DNA of 64,000 nt. Source: Bryobacterales bacterium (GTDB lineage Bacteria > Acidobacteriota > Terriglobia > Bryobacterales > Bryobacteraceae). This document shows, piece by piece, positions 9,139 through 17,661 of the stretch. How positions within the stretch are numbered: position 1 is the stretch's first letter; every line of letters begins with the position of its first letter. The notes below the pieces were generated by a model that was given only the letters and a program-made list of their open reading frames with translations, searched no databases and was not told the origin of the DNA. Position numbers and translations under genes: made by a program. The DNA lies in the NCBI GenBank assembly GCA_003170295.1, contig PNAJ01000147.1, positions 27,700 to 91,699 of the forward strand, read 5' to 3'.

Positions 9139-10749
9139 TCATTGAAGAATAACTGAGACGCTTGTGGGAGGTGCCGCAGAGGATGATGGAGCAAAGGTCG
9201 CGCCGATGTTCGGCGCACTCCCAACGAGCACCTGCCTCCCCGTGGAATCCGAATACAGCCACACAGCGTCGCCTACGGTCCGGCTGAATCCGCTCGCCAT
9301 AGTGAGCGTTTTGGTTGAGTAGTTTACCGCCGTGATGCAGACATGATTGCCAACCGTCGTGACAGAGATGCAATCGCCATTGACGCCAATGATGCCCGAG
9401 CCATCTTGGAAATAATCGGCGTCGGTCACAACAAGTGAGGTTCCAGCACCAGAGTCGCCCGCCGCAACGGTTGTCAGATAGGTTCCAGCGGCAATGGCGG
9501 GTGAACCGGCCTGTAGGCGGAAATCATTTCCTGCAAGATTCACGAAGTTGGGGTTATTACTCGGTGATGCTCCTATATATCCCAGTAGGTTTCCCGGATC
9601 ACTCGTCCACAGTCCGCTCTGGTATACATGACTATATAATGCACAGTTGCCCGATCCGCTCGCATCGCAATACGCCAGGTCATGGCCCCAATTGCCAGTG
9701 CTGCATGTGGACGCATCACAAGAGACCGGGTTTCTGGGACCGCTGGAGGCGACCGCAAAACCATAATAATAGATGTTGTTTATGTCGGCGGGATAAGTCG
9801 AATTGTGAGAGTAGTCGTTAGTCGCATTGGCGTACCCTGTATTTGACTCATTGGTGTTGACCCATGTGTTGTTATACGACTTGACGTGAGAGAAGCCTGG
9901 ATTCACACCGCTCTTCTGCGCGTTGTCGTCCGTGATGTTTCCGGCGTCGATATCGTAGCCGATGTTGAATCTGATAATCAAATTGAAGCAGTTACCAGCA
10001 CAAACATCACCTTGCGACAAGAGCCCTTTTGCATTGGGACCAATCGCGTGATGCTGGATGTTCCCCTCGATGACGTTATATTGGGTATGTTCATTGCTGG
10101 CAGGTTCGGCGAAAAAAGCATCCGTGTGCTGGCCGCTGTCGGTTTCAAACTGGTCGTGGAGTGTGTTGCTGCGAAAAATACTGTACTGGGAAGCGTAATA
10201 ATTGATTCCAAGGCGATAATGAGAGAGGTCGTTGTTCTCGATCAGTCCGTGAGTTCCGTTCCAACGGATTGCGTCACAAGCCGTACCGCTGGCTGGCGTC
10301 CGGCAAGCCCAGGAGAGCGTATTCCCCTTAATATAGATGTAGGACGCACTCGTGCCCGTGGTTATCATGGACCCGGAACCGCACTGTGTCATGATGTTGT
10401 TGGTGACATACGCATCGGTCGAATTACCGATACTCACGCATGCTCCACCACCTCCAGAAGTCTGGATTTGGAAGCCGATGATCTTGGTGTGGGAACTGAC
10501 CGTGAAAGACAAAACGTACACCAAGTCAGACCCATTGACGTTAAGAGTTTTGTAATTGCCCACAGAACCGGCGGTTACCGTCACATTCTCGTTGTAAGTG
10601 CCCGCGTAAACCGTGCAGGTGTCGCCAGCGGACATCCCCGTGGCGCACGCTTGGATGGTTGTATAGTTGCCGCCGCCTCCGGACTTCACCGTATAGGTAG
10701 CTGCATCAAGCAAAATAGTCGAAAACAACAATAAGAATAACGTTTTCAT
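9139..10749 (-). CDS. Secreted right-handed parallel beta-helix protein
   Basis: 536 residues. The N-terminus MKTLFLLLFSTILLDA is a signal peptide, and AAGGAGAA precedes the ATG at 10749. The body is rich in Asn, Gly and Thr with repeated turns (for example GLIENNDLSHYRLGINYY, FRSNTLHDQF, YNVIEGNIQHHAIG) as in pectate-lyase-like beta-helix folds, which often bind or cleave acidic polysaccharide. It is on the opposite strand to its neighbours and looks more A+T-rich. It starts 50 bp from the divergent methyltransferase gene. An EPS lyase or surface-binding role is plausible but not shown. Confidence 0.8.
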   Translation of the reverse strand: MKTLFLLLFSTILLDAATYTVKSGGGGNYTTIQACATGMSAGDTCTVYAGTYNENVTVTAGSVGNYKTLNVNGSDLVYVLSFTVSSHTKIIGFQIQTSGGGGACVSIGNSTDAYVTNNIMTQCGSGSMITTGTSASYIYIKGNTLSWACRTPASGTACDAIRWNGTHGLIENNDLSHYRLGINYYASQYSIFRSNTLHDQFETDSGQHTDAFFAEPASNEHTQYNVIEGNIQHHAIGPNAKGLLSQGDVCAGNCFNLIIRFNIGYDIDAGNITDDNAQKSGVNPGFSHVKSYNNTWVNTNESNTGYANATNDYSHNSTYPADINNIYYYGFAVASSGPRNPVSCDASTCSTGNWGHDLAYCDASGSGNCALYSHVYQSGLWTSDPGNLLGYIGASPSNNPNFVNLAGNDFRLQAGSPAIAAGTYLTTVAAGDSGAGTSLVVTDADYFQDGSGIIGVNGDCISVTTVGNHVCITAVNYSTKTLTMASGFSRTVGDAVWLYSDSTGRQVLVGSAPNIGATFAPSSSAAPPTSVSVILQ

Positions 10750-10799
10750 AGAAGAGTTCTCCTTTGCGCGAAGGGTTGCGCTGTGCGGCGCACCACGAG

Positions 10800-11375
10800 A
10801 TGAAAAAACCTTGGAACGACGAATCTGGAGACTGGCATGACCTCGATGGTCCTCTTCAGGCCGTGCGTTACCGAACCATAGCGCGGCTGGTCGCATCGGT
10901 CTGTCAGGGCTGGCCGAGGTCTATTCTGGATGTTGGTTGCGGCCAGGGTATTCTGCGGGACTACTTGCTGGAGTGCGACTACTTCGGCATTGAGCCATCG
11001 CGCATCGCTGCGCGAGCCGCTTCTGCAAGGAGCGGTCAAGACCACATTTTCTGTGGGGTTGCCGCTGAGTTTGGGCCAAACGGACGTACCTTCTCCGTCG
11101 TCGTGTTCAACGAAATGCTGTATTATACCCCTGATCCCGTCGCGATCCTGTGCAAATTCGCACCGCTTGCGCCCGTGTTCATAGTGTCGATCTTTCAACG
11201 ACGACTTTCGGTGAAAGAATGGCTCGAGCACCGGGTTAATCGGTCCATGACGAATGTGGGATGTACGCGACTTATTCTCAAATTTGCAGCCAACCACGGA
11301 TGGACAATCGAATCCGATGAACTGGTCGAGAACCGCTGGAGAATCTTCGCCATGAGGCCGCCGCCAGTCATTTGA
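10800..11375 (+). CDS. Class I SAM-dependent methyltransferase (small)
   Basis: 191 residues from ATG 10800. Motif I is ILDVGCGQGILRDYL (near residue 41), then CDYFGIEPS for the ribose-binding acidic loop and FSVVVFNEMLYYTPDP after it, which is the standard order of the Methyltransf_11/23 groups. A TTG at 10764 would extend the frame by 12 residues but overlaps the divergent promoter space. Substrate unknown; a sugar or lipid-linked intermediate is likely from context. Confidence 0.75.
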   Translation: MKKPWNDESGDWHDLDGPLQAVRYRTIARLVASVCQGWPRSILDVGCGQGILRDYLLECDYFGIEPSRIAARAASARSGQDHIFCGVAAEFGPNGRTFSVVVFNEMLYYTPDPVAILCKFAPLAPVFIVSIFQRRLSVKEWLEHRVNRSMTNVGCTRLILKFAANHGWTIESDELVENRWRIFAMRPPPVI

Positions 11376-12459
11376 TCGCCATGACCTCGGTATTTCCAGC
11401 CGTAACCGCAACTGGTACCGTCGCCGCTGAATAGTACGTTCTGGCTGCAGTCTAATGCAGAGTATCGACTCCGGTGAGGGCATTTGGGTTCGCAACGCAG
11501 CGTATAGCACCTGCGATGTTCCTGCCATCTCACTGCCCCGAACCACACGGGCACACGACTTGAACGTCACCGAAAGGTCCCCCAAACGGTCCTTATCGGC
11601 CGAAGCGGTGGTGGCCGCCATTGAAAAGTTCAACGACCACGATGGTACCACGGTCCCAGAGCCAGAAGCAGGCTCAAGGCGACTCCTTGGGCTGCGGTAC
11701 GCCAGCATAAGCAGGCGGATAGGACGCGATGAAATTGCCCAGCGTAACAACATGGTAGTACTACACGATCAAAAGTTTCTGCCCAAGATCGAATATACTG
11801 CTCAGCCTTGGTTCATGCCCATACTCAAAAAGCCTGATCTGCTCTCGGTAGAACTACTGAGATCCGATTCCGAGGATTTCCTACTCCGTGAGGGAACAAG
11901 GGGACGTCGAAAGGGCCACCCAAGGTGGCCAACTACTTTAGAATCAGTGCCAAAGGGGAGGCGAAGGCTAGTTAGCCGACTTGCTTCGCGCCGGCCCAGG
12001 CTGGCTTTGGCATTGGCGGCTTACATAAAACCGGGAGTCGCTTCGTCCGGGATTCGTTTCGTCCGCAATGCAGTTAGTTGAAGCAGACGCCGCTGATAGC
12101 CGCACCTGCATGCCTGTGGCCAACAATTGGAACTTACGCGGACCCCACCAGAAATACACCCCTCTTGAAGGAAGAACGTGTGCGCGTCGACGCGATCACT
12201 GTCTCGGCAAACCGTCCGAGAACAGAAAGACACGGAATGAAGGATTCGACCTGGGTCGGCCCAAGTAGGGACAACGAAGGTCTATTCCGCTTGAAGGACC
12301 ACTTGGCCATCGTCCACAGGACCTATCGTGCTGGAGGCGTCCGGGCCGGGAGCCCAGAAAACGCAAGGTCAAACGCCGGACCGTCAGTTAGTGTTCGTAC
12401 GAAATCATTTTCATTCTCCGGTCGCCAGCGATCGGTCATTTTCTGAAAAGGAGAAGCAC
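11376..12459 (+). other. Long stretch without a supported gene
   Basis: 1084 bp. Frames on both strands cross it (+ 11455-12081, + 12078-12446, - 10746-11753), but their translations are Arg/Ser-rich, lack family motifs and have no convincing start sites. A perfect hairpin, GGCCACC-CAA-GGTGGCC, lies at 11914-11930. It may be decayed coding DNA, as seen elsewhere in this cluster, though no parent gene could be matched by eye. Confidence 0.5.
11914..11930. repeat. Perfect inverted repeat (7-bp arms, 3-nt loop)
   Basis: GGCCACC, loop CAA, GGTGGCC in otherwise empty DNA. No T-run follows on the + strand, so it is not a clear terminator. Confidence 0.5.
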
Positions 12460-13776
12460 TTGAAAATCAGCATCTTTGGGCTAGGTTATGTCGGCACCGT
12501 ATCGGCGGGATGCCTCGCCAAGAATGGTCATGAAGTGATTGGGGTCGATCCGGTTGCGACAAAGGTCGATCTCATAAACAGTGGTCGATGTCCCATTATC
12601 GAAGCCGACATCGCCGAAATCATTGCGCTAGGAGCCGCGCAAGGTCGACTGCGAGCGACTTCCGACGTGGAGCTAGCCGTCCGCGAAACAGAGATATCCT
12701 TAGTATGTGTTGGGACTCCGAGTCAGCTCAACGGGAACCTTGATCTCACCTACATCAGGCGTGTCTGCGAACAAATCGGCGAAGCGCTCAAAGAAAAAGA
12801 TGAGTGGCACACAGTCGTCATTCGCAGCACAATTCTGCCCGGAACGATGTGCAGCGTAGTTATTCCTGCATTGGAGTGTTCATCTGGAAAAACTGCGGGA
12901 ACTGATTTCGGCGTCTGTAACAACCCAGAGTTCCTGCGCGAGGGCTCGGCCGTAAAAGACTTCTATTGTCCTCCAAAGACCGTAATTGGGGAATCGGATT
13001 CGGTGAGCGGCGACCTGACCGCCCAGCTGTACGCAGGGATTCCGGGACCCGTGATTCGAACGGATATGAGAACGGCGGAGATGGTCAAGTATAGCGACAA
13101 CAGTTGGCATGCCCTGAAAATTGGCTTCGCGAACGAGATCGGAAATCTCTGCAAATCCTTCGGTATAGATGCTCACGAAGTGATGAACATCTTCTGTCAG
13201 GATCGCAAACTAAACATTTCTACAGCTTATCTTTCGCCTGGGTTTGCCTTTGGTGGATCATGCCTGCCAAAGGACCTAAGAGCGCTTGCGTATCGGGCCA
13301 AGATGGACGATGTGGAACTCCCGATACTGAATTCCATTCTGGCGAGCAATGAGAAGCAGATTGCCCGGGGCGTCAGGTTGATAATGGACAAGGGCAACAA
13401 ACGGGTCGGCCTGCTGGGCCTTAGCTTCAAGGCTGGAACTGACGATCTTCGCGAGAGCCCCGTGATCGAGGTAACAGAGCGTCTCTTAGGTAAGGGGTAC
13501 GACCTTCGTATCTACGACAAAAACGTCAGGATCGCCAGTTTGATTGGCGCAAACCGAGATTTCATTCTAAACAAGATTCCGCACATATCGGGCCTCATGG
13601 TCGACCACATCGACGCCGTATTGGAGCATGCTCAAACAATTGTAATCGGCAACATGGATCCCGAGTATGGCGATGTGCCGAACCGGCTCCGCGACGATCA
13701 AGTGCTGGTGGATTTCGTTCGTGTGCCAGGAGTTAAAAGAGGCGCAGATGGCAGATACGAAGGTATTTGCTGGTGA
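12460..13776 (+). CDS. algD: GDP-mannose 6-dehydrogenase (AlgD type)
   Basis: 438 residues from a TTG at 12460, with AAAAGGAGAAG just upstream; the frame extends to 12328 but the leader is unlike the family. The N-terminal NAD-binding site is IFGLGYVGTVSAGCLAKNGH. The catalytic Cys is in FAFGGSCLPKD at residue 268, the position known for Pseudomonas AlgD, and LLGLSFKAGTDDLRESP and the terminal EGICW also match AlgD. The enzyme oxidises GDP-mannose to GDP-mannuronate in the cytoplasm. UDP-glucose dehydrogenase is the alternative, but the EGICW ending favours AlgD. A decayed copy of its 3' end is at 15990-16216. Confidence 0.88.
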   Translation: MKISIFGLGYVGTVSAGCLAKNGHEVIGVDPVATKVDLINSGRCPIIEADIAEIIALGAAQGRLRATSDVELAVRETEISLVCVGTPSQLNGNLDLTYIRRVCEQIGEALKEKDEWHTVVIRSTILPGTMCSVVIPALECSSGKTAGTDFGVCNNPEFLREGSAVKDFYCPPKTVIGESDSVSGDLTAQLYAGIPGPVIRTDMRTAEMVKYSDNSWHALKIGFANEIGNLCKSFGIDAHEVMNIFCQDRKLNISTAYLSPGFAFGGSCLPKDLRALAYRAKMDDVELPILNSILASNEKQIARGVRLIMDKGNKRVGLLGLSFKAGTDDLRESPVIEVTERLLGKGYDLRIYDKNVRIASLIGANRDFILNKIPHISGLMVDHIDAVLEHAQTIVIGNMDPEYGDVPNRLRDDQVLVDFVRVPGVKRGADGRYEGICW

Positions 13777-13814
13777 TCTGATCGAAGAATCCTGCGCGTT
13801 CGCCGATCGGTGAG

Positions 13815-14148
13815 GTGCTGAACGCGGAAGAAGGGGCGAGCGTCCTGAGCTATGTCTGGAAGTACGCCGTCGCCTTCTTTTTGTGAGCGCTTGTACGTGG
13901 TGGATTTATGTACGGCATGGATTCGAGCATATGCAAGGCTGTAATCTGCCTGACGGCATTTTCCTCGTTGCGCTTCCGTTCAAGTCGCTCGGAGTTGAGT
14001 ACATTTTCGATCATCATGACATCAACCCAGGGCTGGTCCTCGTGAAGCATAAAAGTAGGAGTTCTCTCTATAAAGCGCTTTCCGTGCTCGAAAAGCCGGC
14101 GTATTTGGTGAGTGATGCTGTTTGGGCTGAAAACCAAGGGAGGCTCGT
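13815..14148 (+). pseudogene. Fragment of a GT4 glycosyltransferase gene
   Basis: Two frames joined at about 13883 give NAEEGASVLSYVWKYAVAFF and then CTWWIYVRHGFEHMQGCN, ALPFKSLGVEYIFDHHDINP and VLEKPAYLVSDAV. These align in order with the N-terminal half of the intact glycosyltransferase at 22202-23464 (TWWIYLRRGFHAIQGCN, ALPFKILGVKYIFDHHDANP). The start, the donor half and the active site are missing and there is a stop and frameshift near 13883. It follows algD and precedes the acetyltransferase gene. It is a relic of a second, related glycosyltransferase. Confidence 0.85.
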
Positions 14149-14154
14149 TCAACT

Positions 14155-14661
14155 GTGATCGACTACGTCTGCATCGCACCGGACGTCAAGTTGGGTAAGG
14201 ACGTCAGACTTTCCAAATTCATCAACTTGTACGGTTGTGAGGTTGGTGATGGGACCAAGGTTGGAGCCTTCGTCGAGATCCAGAAGAACGCGAAGGTAGG
14301 CAACAACTGCAAAATATCGAGCCACAGCTTCATTTGTGAGGGCGTGTTGATCGAGGATAATGTCTTCATCGGGCATGGTGTGACATTCATTAACGATCCT
14401 TACCCCCGGGCGGCGAACGCAGACGGAACACTCCAGACTGAGAAGGACTGGAAGGTGGAGCGCACAGTGATCAAGCGTGGAGCTTCCATCGGATCCGGTG
14501 CAACCATCCTTTGCAACGTGACCGTGGGTGAGCACGCGATTGTTGGTGCTGGCAGCACAGTCACCAAGGACGTTCCTGCACATGCGGTGGTCGCGGGAAA
14601 TCCAGCGCGCTTGTTGCGAAGACTTTCTGGCGTCGCTAACGCAAACGGAGAACAGTTATGA
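14155..14661 (+). CDS. Left-handed beta-helix N-acetyltransferase (WlbB/WbpD-like)
   Basis: 168 residues, GTG start at 14155 after AGGGAGG. Hexapeptide repeats run almost throughout (VKLGKDVRLSKFINLYGCEV, AKVGNNCKISSHSFICEGVL), with FIGHGVTFINDPYPRA, GASIGSGATILCNVTVGEHA and the C-terminal VVAGNPARLL. This is the pattern of enzymes that acetylate the 3-amino group of UDP-2-acetamido-3-amino-2,3-dideoxy-uronic acid. It overlaps the aminotransferase start by four bases, and the two are a natural pair for making a 2,3-diacetamido sugar. A dedicated oxidoreductase for that route is not obvious in the window. Confidence 0.83.
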   Translation: MIDYVCIAPDVKLGKDVRLSKFINLYGCEVGDGTKVGAFVEIQKNAKVGNNCKISSHSFICEGVLIEDNVFIGHGVTFINDPYPRAANADGTLQTEKDWKVERTVIKRGASIGSGATILCNVTVGEHAIVGAGSTVTKDVPAHAVVAGNPARLLRRLSGVANANGEQL

Positions 14662-15842
14662 ACCAGAGCATTCCTTTCTTGGACCTCGCTACTCCTCATC
14701 AAGAGCTGAAGGAGGAACTTACCGAGGTCTTCACAAAGTCCCTCGACATTGGAGGTTTTGTCGGCGGTCCAATGGTCGAGCAGTTTGAGCGTGAGTTCGC
14801 CGCATTTTGCGACGCTGAACGCTGCGTGGGCGTATCGAATGGAACAGACGCCCTGCGGTTTGCTTTCATCGCCGCAGGCATCAAGCCAGGGGACACTGTA
14901 GTCACAGTTCCGAATACATTCATCGCGACCACCGAGGCTATCTCGCAAGCAGGCGCCCGGCCGGATTTCGTCGACATTGACGAACGTACGTACAACATGG
15001 ATCCAGAGAAGCTGCGCGAGTACTTAGAGACTCAATGCTGCCTCGACGATGGGGCACTGAAGAACCGCAAGACCGGACTCCGGGTAGCGGCCGTGGTGCC
15101 TGTTCATCTTTACGGGCAGATGGCTGATATGGATCCGATCCTCGAGCTTGCCGAGCGCTACAAGTTGATCGTCATCGAGGACGCATGCCAGGCACATGGC
15201 GCACAGTATTTCTCAAAGAAAGAAAATCGCTGGAGAAAAGCCGGCTCCATGGGCGTCGCGGCCGCGTTCAGCTTCTATCCCGGTAAGAACCTGGGTGCCT
15301 GTGGGGAAGGCGGAGCTGTTACGACCAATGATGTCGAAATAGATCGAAAGATCCGCACCCTGCGAGATCATGGCCAAAGCAAGAAATACTATCACGACGT
15401 CGAAGGCTACAACGGACGGTTGGATGCGATTCAAGCCGGGATCTTGAGTGTTAAGCTCAAGCGCTTGACGAGGTGGAACGAAGCGCGCTGCGAGGCCGCG
15501 TCTCGCTACCGTCAATTGTTCGGCATTATCGATCGAGGTGTTGTTCTGCCGGAGGCGTCGGCAAATACGCTACCTGTGTACCACCTGTTTGTCGTGCGCG
15601 TTCATGAGCGTGACAAATTGATGAAACATCTGGCGGCTGCGACAATAGGCACCGCGATCCACTATCCGATTCCTTTGCATCTGCAGCAGGCATATCGCCA
15701 TCTCGGCTTGCGCAACGGATCGTATCCAATATCTGAAAAGGTGGCCCTAGAAATTCTGTCCCTCCCTATGTTTCCCAGCCTGAAACCAGATGAACAGAAA
15801 AAAGTCTACATTGAGATTGCGGCCTTTGTTGCCGCTGAGTAG
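14658..15842 (+). CDS. DegT/DnrJ/EryC1/StrS-family sugar aminotransferase
   Basis: 394 residues, PLP-dependent. It starts IPFLDLATPHQELKEEL, then has VSNGTDALRFAFIAAGIKPGD, VPVHLYGQMADM, IEDACQAHGA and FSFYPGKNLGACGEGG, with the PLP-binding Lys at residue 210. It would convert a 3-keto nucleotide sugar to a 3-amino sugar. Its ATG overlaps the end of the acetyltransferase, so they are one unit, as in wlbB-wlbC or wbpD-wbpE. DNA directly after it (from about 15990) is a decayed algD 3' end. Confidence 0.88.
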   Translation: MNQSIPFLDLATPHQELKEELTEVFTKSLDIGGFVGGPMVEQFEREFAAFCDAERCVGVSNGTDALRFAFIAAGIKPGDTVVTVPNTFIATTEAISQAGARPDFVDIDERTYNMDPEKLREYLETQCCLDDGALKNRKTGLRVAAVVPVHLYGQMADMDPILELAERYKLIVIEDACQAHGAQYFSKKENRWRKAGSMGVAAAFSFYPGKNLGACGEGGAVTTNDVEIDRKIRTLRDHGQSKKYYHDVEGYNGRLDAIQAGILSVKLKRLTRWNEARCEAASRYRQLFGIIDRGVVLPEASANTLPVYHLFVVRVHERDKLMKHLAAATIGTAIHYPIPLHLQQAYRHLGLRNGSYPISEKVALEILSLPMFPSLKPDEQKKVYIEIAAFVAAE

Positions 15843-15989
15843 CGGGCATGTGCAGACTATTGAGGTGGCGGTGCCGATCCCACGGAGCAGCCATTTCACA
15901 TGAAGTTCTTTGCTTCTTTGGCTGCCCGCCCTATCTGCGGCGCCAAATGGGCCGCAAGACGGCGGCCTATCGGTTGGCGAATCGCGAGG

Positions 15990-16216
15990 ATCGGACAACC
16001 GGGACTTTATCCTTAACCGTATTCCCCACATCTCCCGCTATTAGTCGACAGAAGAGATGCGGTCCTGAGTCACGCTCAAACGGATGTCGTGGGCAACAAT
16101 GATCCCGATTCTCAGGGCTGCCGCAACGATTGACTGACGATCAAGTCATGGTAGATTTCGTGCGAATTATCGATCAGAGGAGCAAACATGACAAATATGT
16201 CGGCATTTGCTGGTAA
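15990..16216 (+). pseudogene. Decayed second copy of the algD 3' end
   Basis: In three shifted frames the stretch encodes NRDFILNRIPHIS, then HAQTDVVGNNDPD, then DDQVMVDFVRI and finally KYVGICW followed by TAA at 16214. Intact algD (13552-13776) has NRDFILNKIPHIS, HAQTIVIGNMDPE, DDQVLVDFVRV and YEGICW in the same order. Stops and frameshifts show it is dead. The start codon and ribosome site of the next gene lie inside it in another frame. Confidence 0.88.
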
Positions 16217-17405
16217 GGTGCCTGCTGCTAAAAGCCTCGGCAAAGAGGAGAAGGTTCGTGTCTACGAATCTATCTGCCGGCTGTCACAGTGGTTGGAAAG
16301 AAACGACTATCGCGGGTACGATACTTTCGACGGCCTGAGTTCGAAACTCCTCCGGCCGTTGACCTTCAACAACAAGTACCTGCACATCTTGCTCCAACAG
16401 GGTGTGCGGAGGTTCCCAATCAACTTACGCCCTCTAATAGGGGTTAAGAAAAGCCATTCTACCAAGGGTATGGGTTTTATAGCCAGGGGCTTTATCAGGA
16501 TGCACGAGGCGACAGGCGACGCCGCGTGGCAGGATAAGGCGGAGTTCGCGCTCCAATGGCTGATCGATAACCAGGAACCCGGCTACACCGGTGCGTCGTG
16601 GGCGAATCATTTCGATTACCAATCGCGAGCCTCATACGTGCCCAAAGGGTTGCCATCCGTCGTATGGACCTCCTTGATAGGTCATGCCTTCCTCGACGCT
16701 TATGAACATTCGCGCGAGGATCGACTCCTGCAAGTATCCGTCAGCGCCTGCGAGCACATCTTGCACGACTTGGGCGCGATCACCGAAGGCGACTCCCTGT
16801 GCATCCGCTATTTCCCGGAACACAACGTTGAAGTTCATAACGCCAATTGTCTGGGGGCCGGCTTGTTGGCGCGCACGTACGCTTACACTCACAAAGAGGC
16901 GTACATGCTCTTGGCGCAGAAGGCGATTCAGTATACTGCCAAGCACCAGCGACCGGATTTCTCCTGGTATTACGGTGAACCATGGTACCTGCACTGGGTG
17001 GACAACTTTCACACCGGTTACGTTTTAGACTCTTTCAAGCATTACGGCGAGGGCTCTGGCGACAAGCAGTTCGAGGAACAGTTGATGGCGGGCTATCGAT
17101 ATTGGAAATCTACATTTTTTCTACCGGACGGGACGCCAAGGTACTACAATCATAAAACGCTGCCACTTGATATCCAGTGTTGTTCGCAGGCTATCGATAC
17201 GCTGGTGTTCTTTCATGACCGGGACCCGGAAGCACTGGAATTGGCCCTCAAGGTGGCCCAATGGACGATCCGGCACATGCAAGATCGAACCGGCTATTTT
17301 TACTATCGCCGGTATTCGAGCTGGGTAGTCAACAAGACGCCCACATTGCACTGGGGACAAGCAACCATGCTTTGCGCGCTCGCTGGACTTTATAAAGCTC
17401 TCTAA
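16188..17405 (+). CDS. Unrecognised alpha-helical protein of the EPS cluster
   Basis: 405 residues with no signal peptide. The pattern of paired helices with aromatic and His-rich turns (WLERNDYRGYDTFDG, WANHFDYQSRAS, PSVVWTSLIGHAFLDAYEHS, DFSWYYGEPWYLHWVDNFHT, TPTLHWGQATMLCALAGLY) looks like an (alpha/alpha)6 toroid, as in glycoside hydrolases or uronyl epimerases; I cannot assign an activity. The ATG at 16188 has AGAGGAG well placed upstream, but both lie within the algD remnant, so the first ten or so residues are read from algD DNA in a different frame. It may act on the EPS in the cytoplasm. Confidence 0.75.
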   Translation: MTNMSAFAGKVPAAKSLGKEEKVRVYESICRLSQWLERNDYRGYDTFDGLSSKLLRPLTFNNKYLHILLQQGVRRFPINLRPLIGVKKSHSTKGMGFIARGFIRMHEATGDAAWQDKAEFALQWLIDNQEPGYTGASWANHFDYQSRASYVPKGLPSVVWTSLIGHAFLDAYEHSREDRLLQVSVSACEHILHDLGAITEGDSLCIRYFPEHNVEVHNANCLGAGLLARTYAYTHKEAYMLLAQKAIQYTAKHQRPDFSWYYGEPWYLHWVDNFHTGYVLDSFKHYGEGSGDKQFEEQLMAGYRYWKSTFFLPDGTPRYYNHKTLPLDIQCCSQAIDTLVFFHDRDPEALELALKVAQWTIRHMQDRTGYFYYRRYSSWVVNKTPTLHWGQATMLCALAGLYKAL

Positions 17406-17410
17406 ACATC

Positions 17411-17427
17411 TGTTCGACGTTCGAACA
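17411..17427. terminator. Inverted repeat just after the stop of the alpha-helical protein gene
   Basis: TGTTCGA, loop CGT, TCGAACA, six bases after the stop at 17405. Only a short CCTTTTC follows, so it is a weak candidate terminator or a protein site. Confidence 0.4.
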
Positions 17428-17661
17428 AACTGCCTTTTCATTCACAGAGCAATATCTTGTGTCTTCAGCGAGGCTTCCGCGACCGAAACCGGCTCCATGT
17501 CAGTCAGGAGTATGCCCGCCCGCACCGCGTGTGGCCAGACCGCGAGATTCCATCGAGGATTAGCCTGGCCGTAAGGCGTGTACTCGAGACTATCGGCTAC
17601 TATAAAGTAACCAACCGCGTGATGCACATCCAGGTGGCTTCGAAATGGCGGTAGGCTGCGC

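Noticed and set aside
9886..10734. 282-codon + strand ORF opposite the beta-helix gene
   Set aside because: The minus strand has a signal peptide, ribosome site and beta-helix repeats; this frame has none.
10746..11753. 335-codon minus-strand ORF
   Set aside because: Half of it is antisense to a methyltransferase with a clear SAM motif; the rest is Ser/Arg-rich without recognisable features.
11455..12446. Two + strand ORFs between the small methyltransferase and algD
   Set aside because: Arg/Ser-rich, no motifs, poor starts; more likely decayed DNA.
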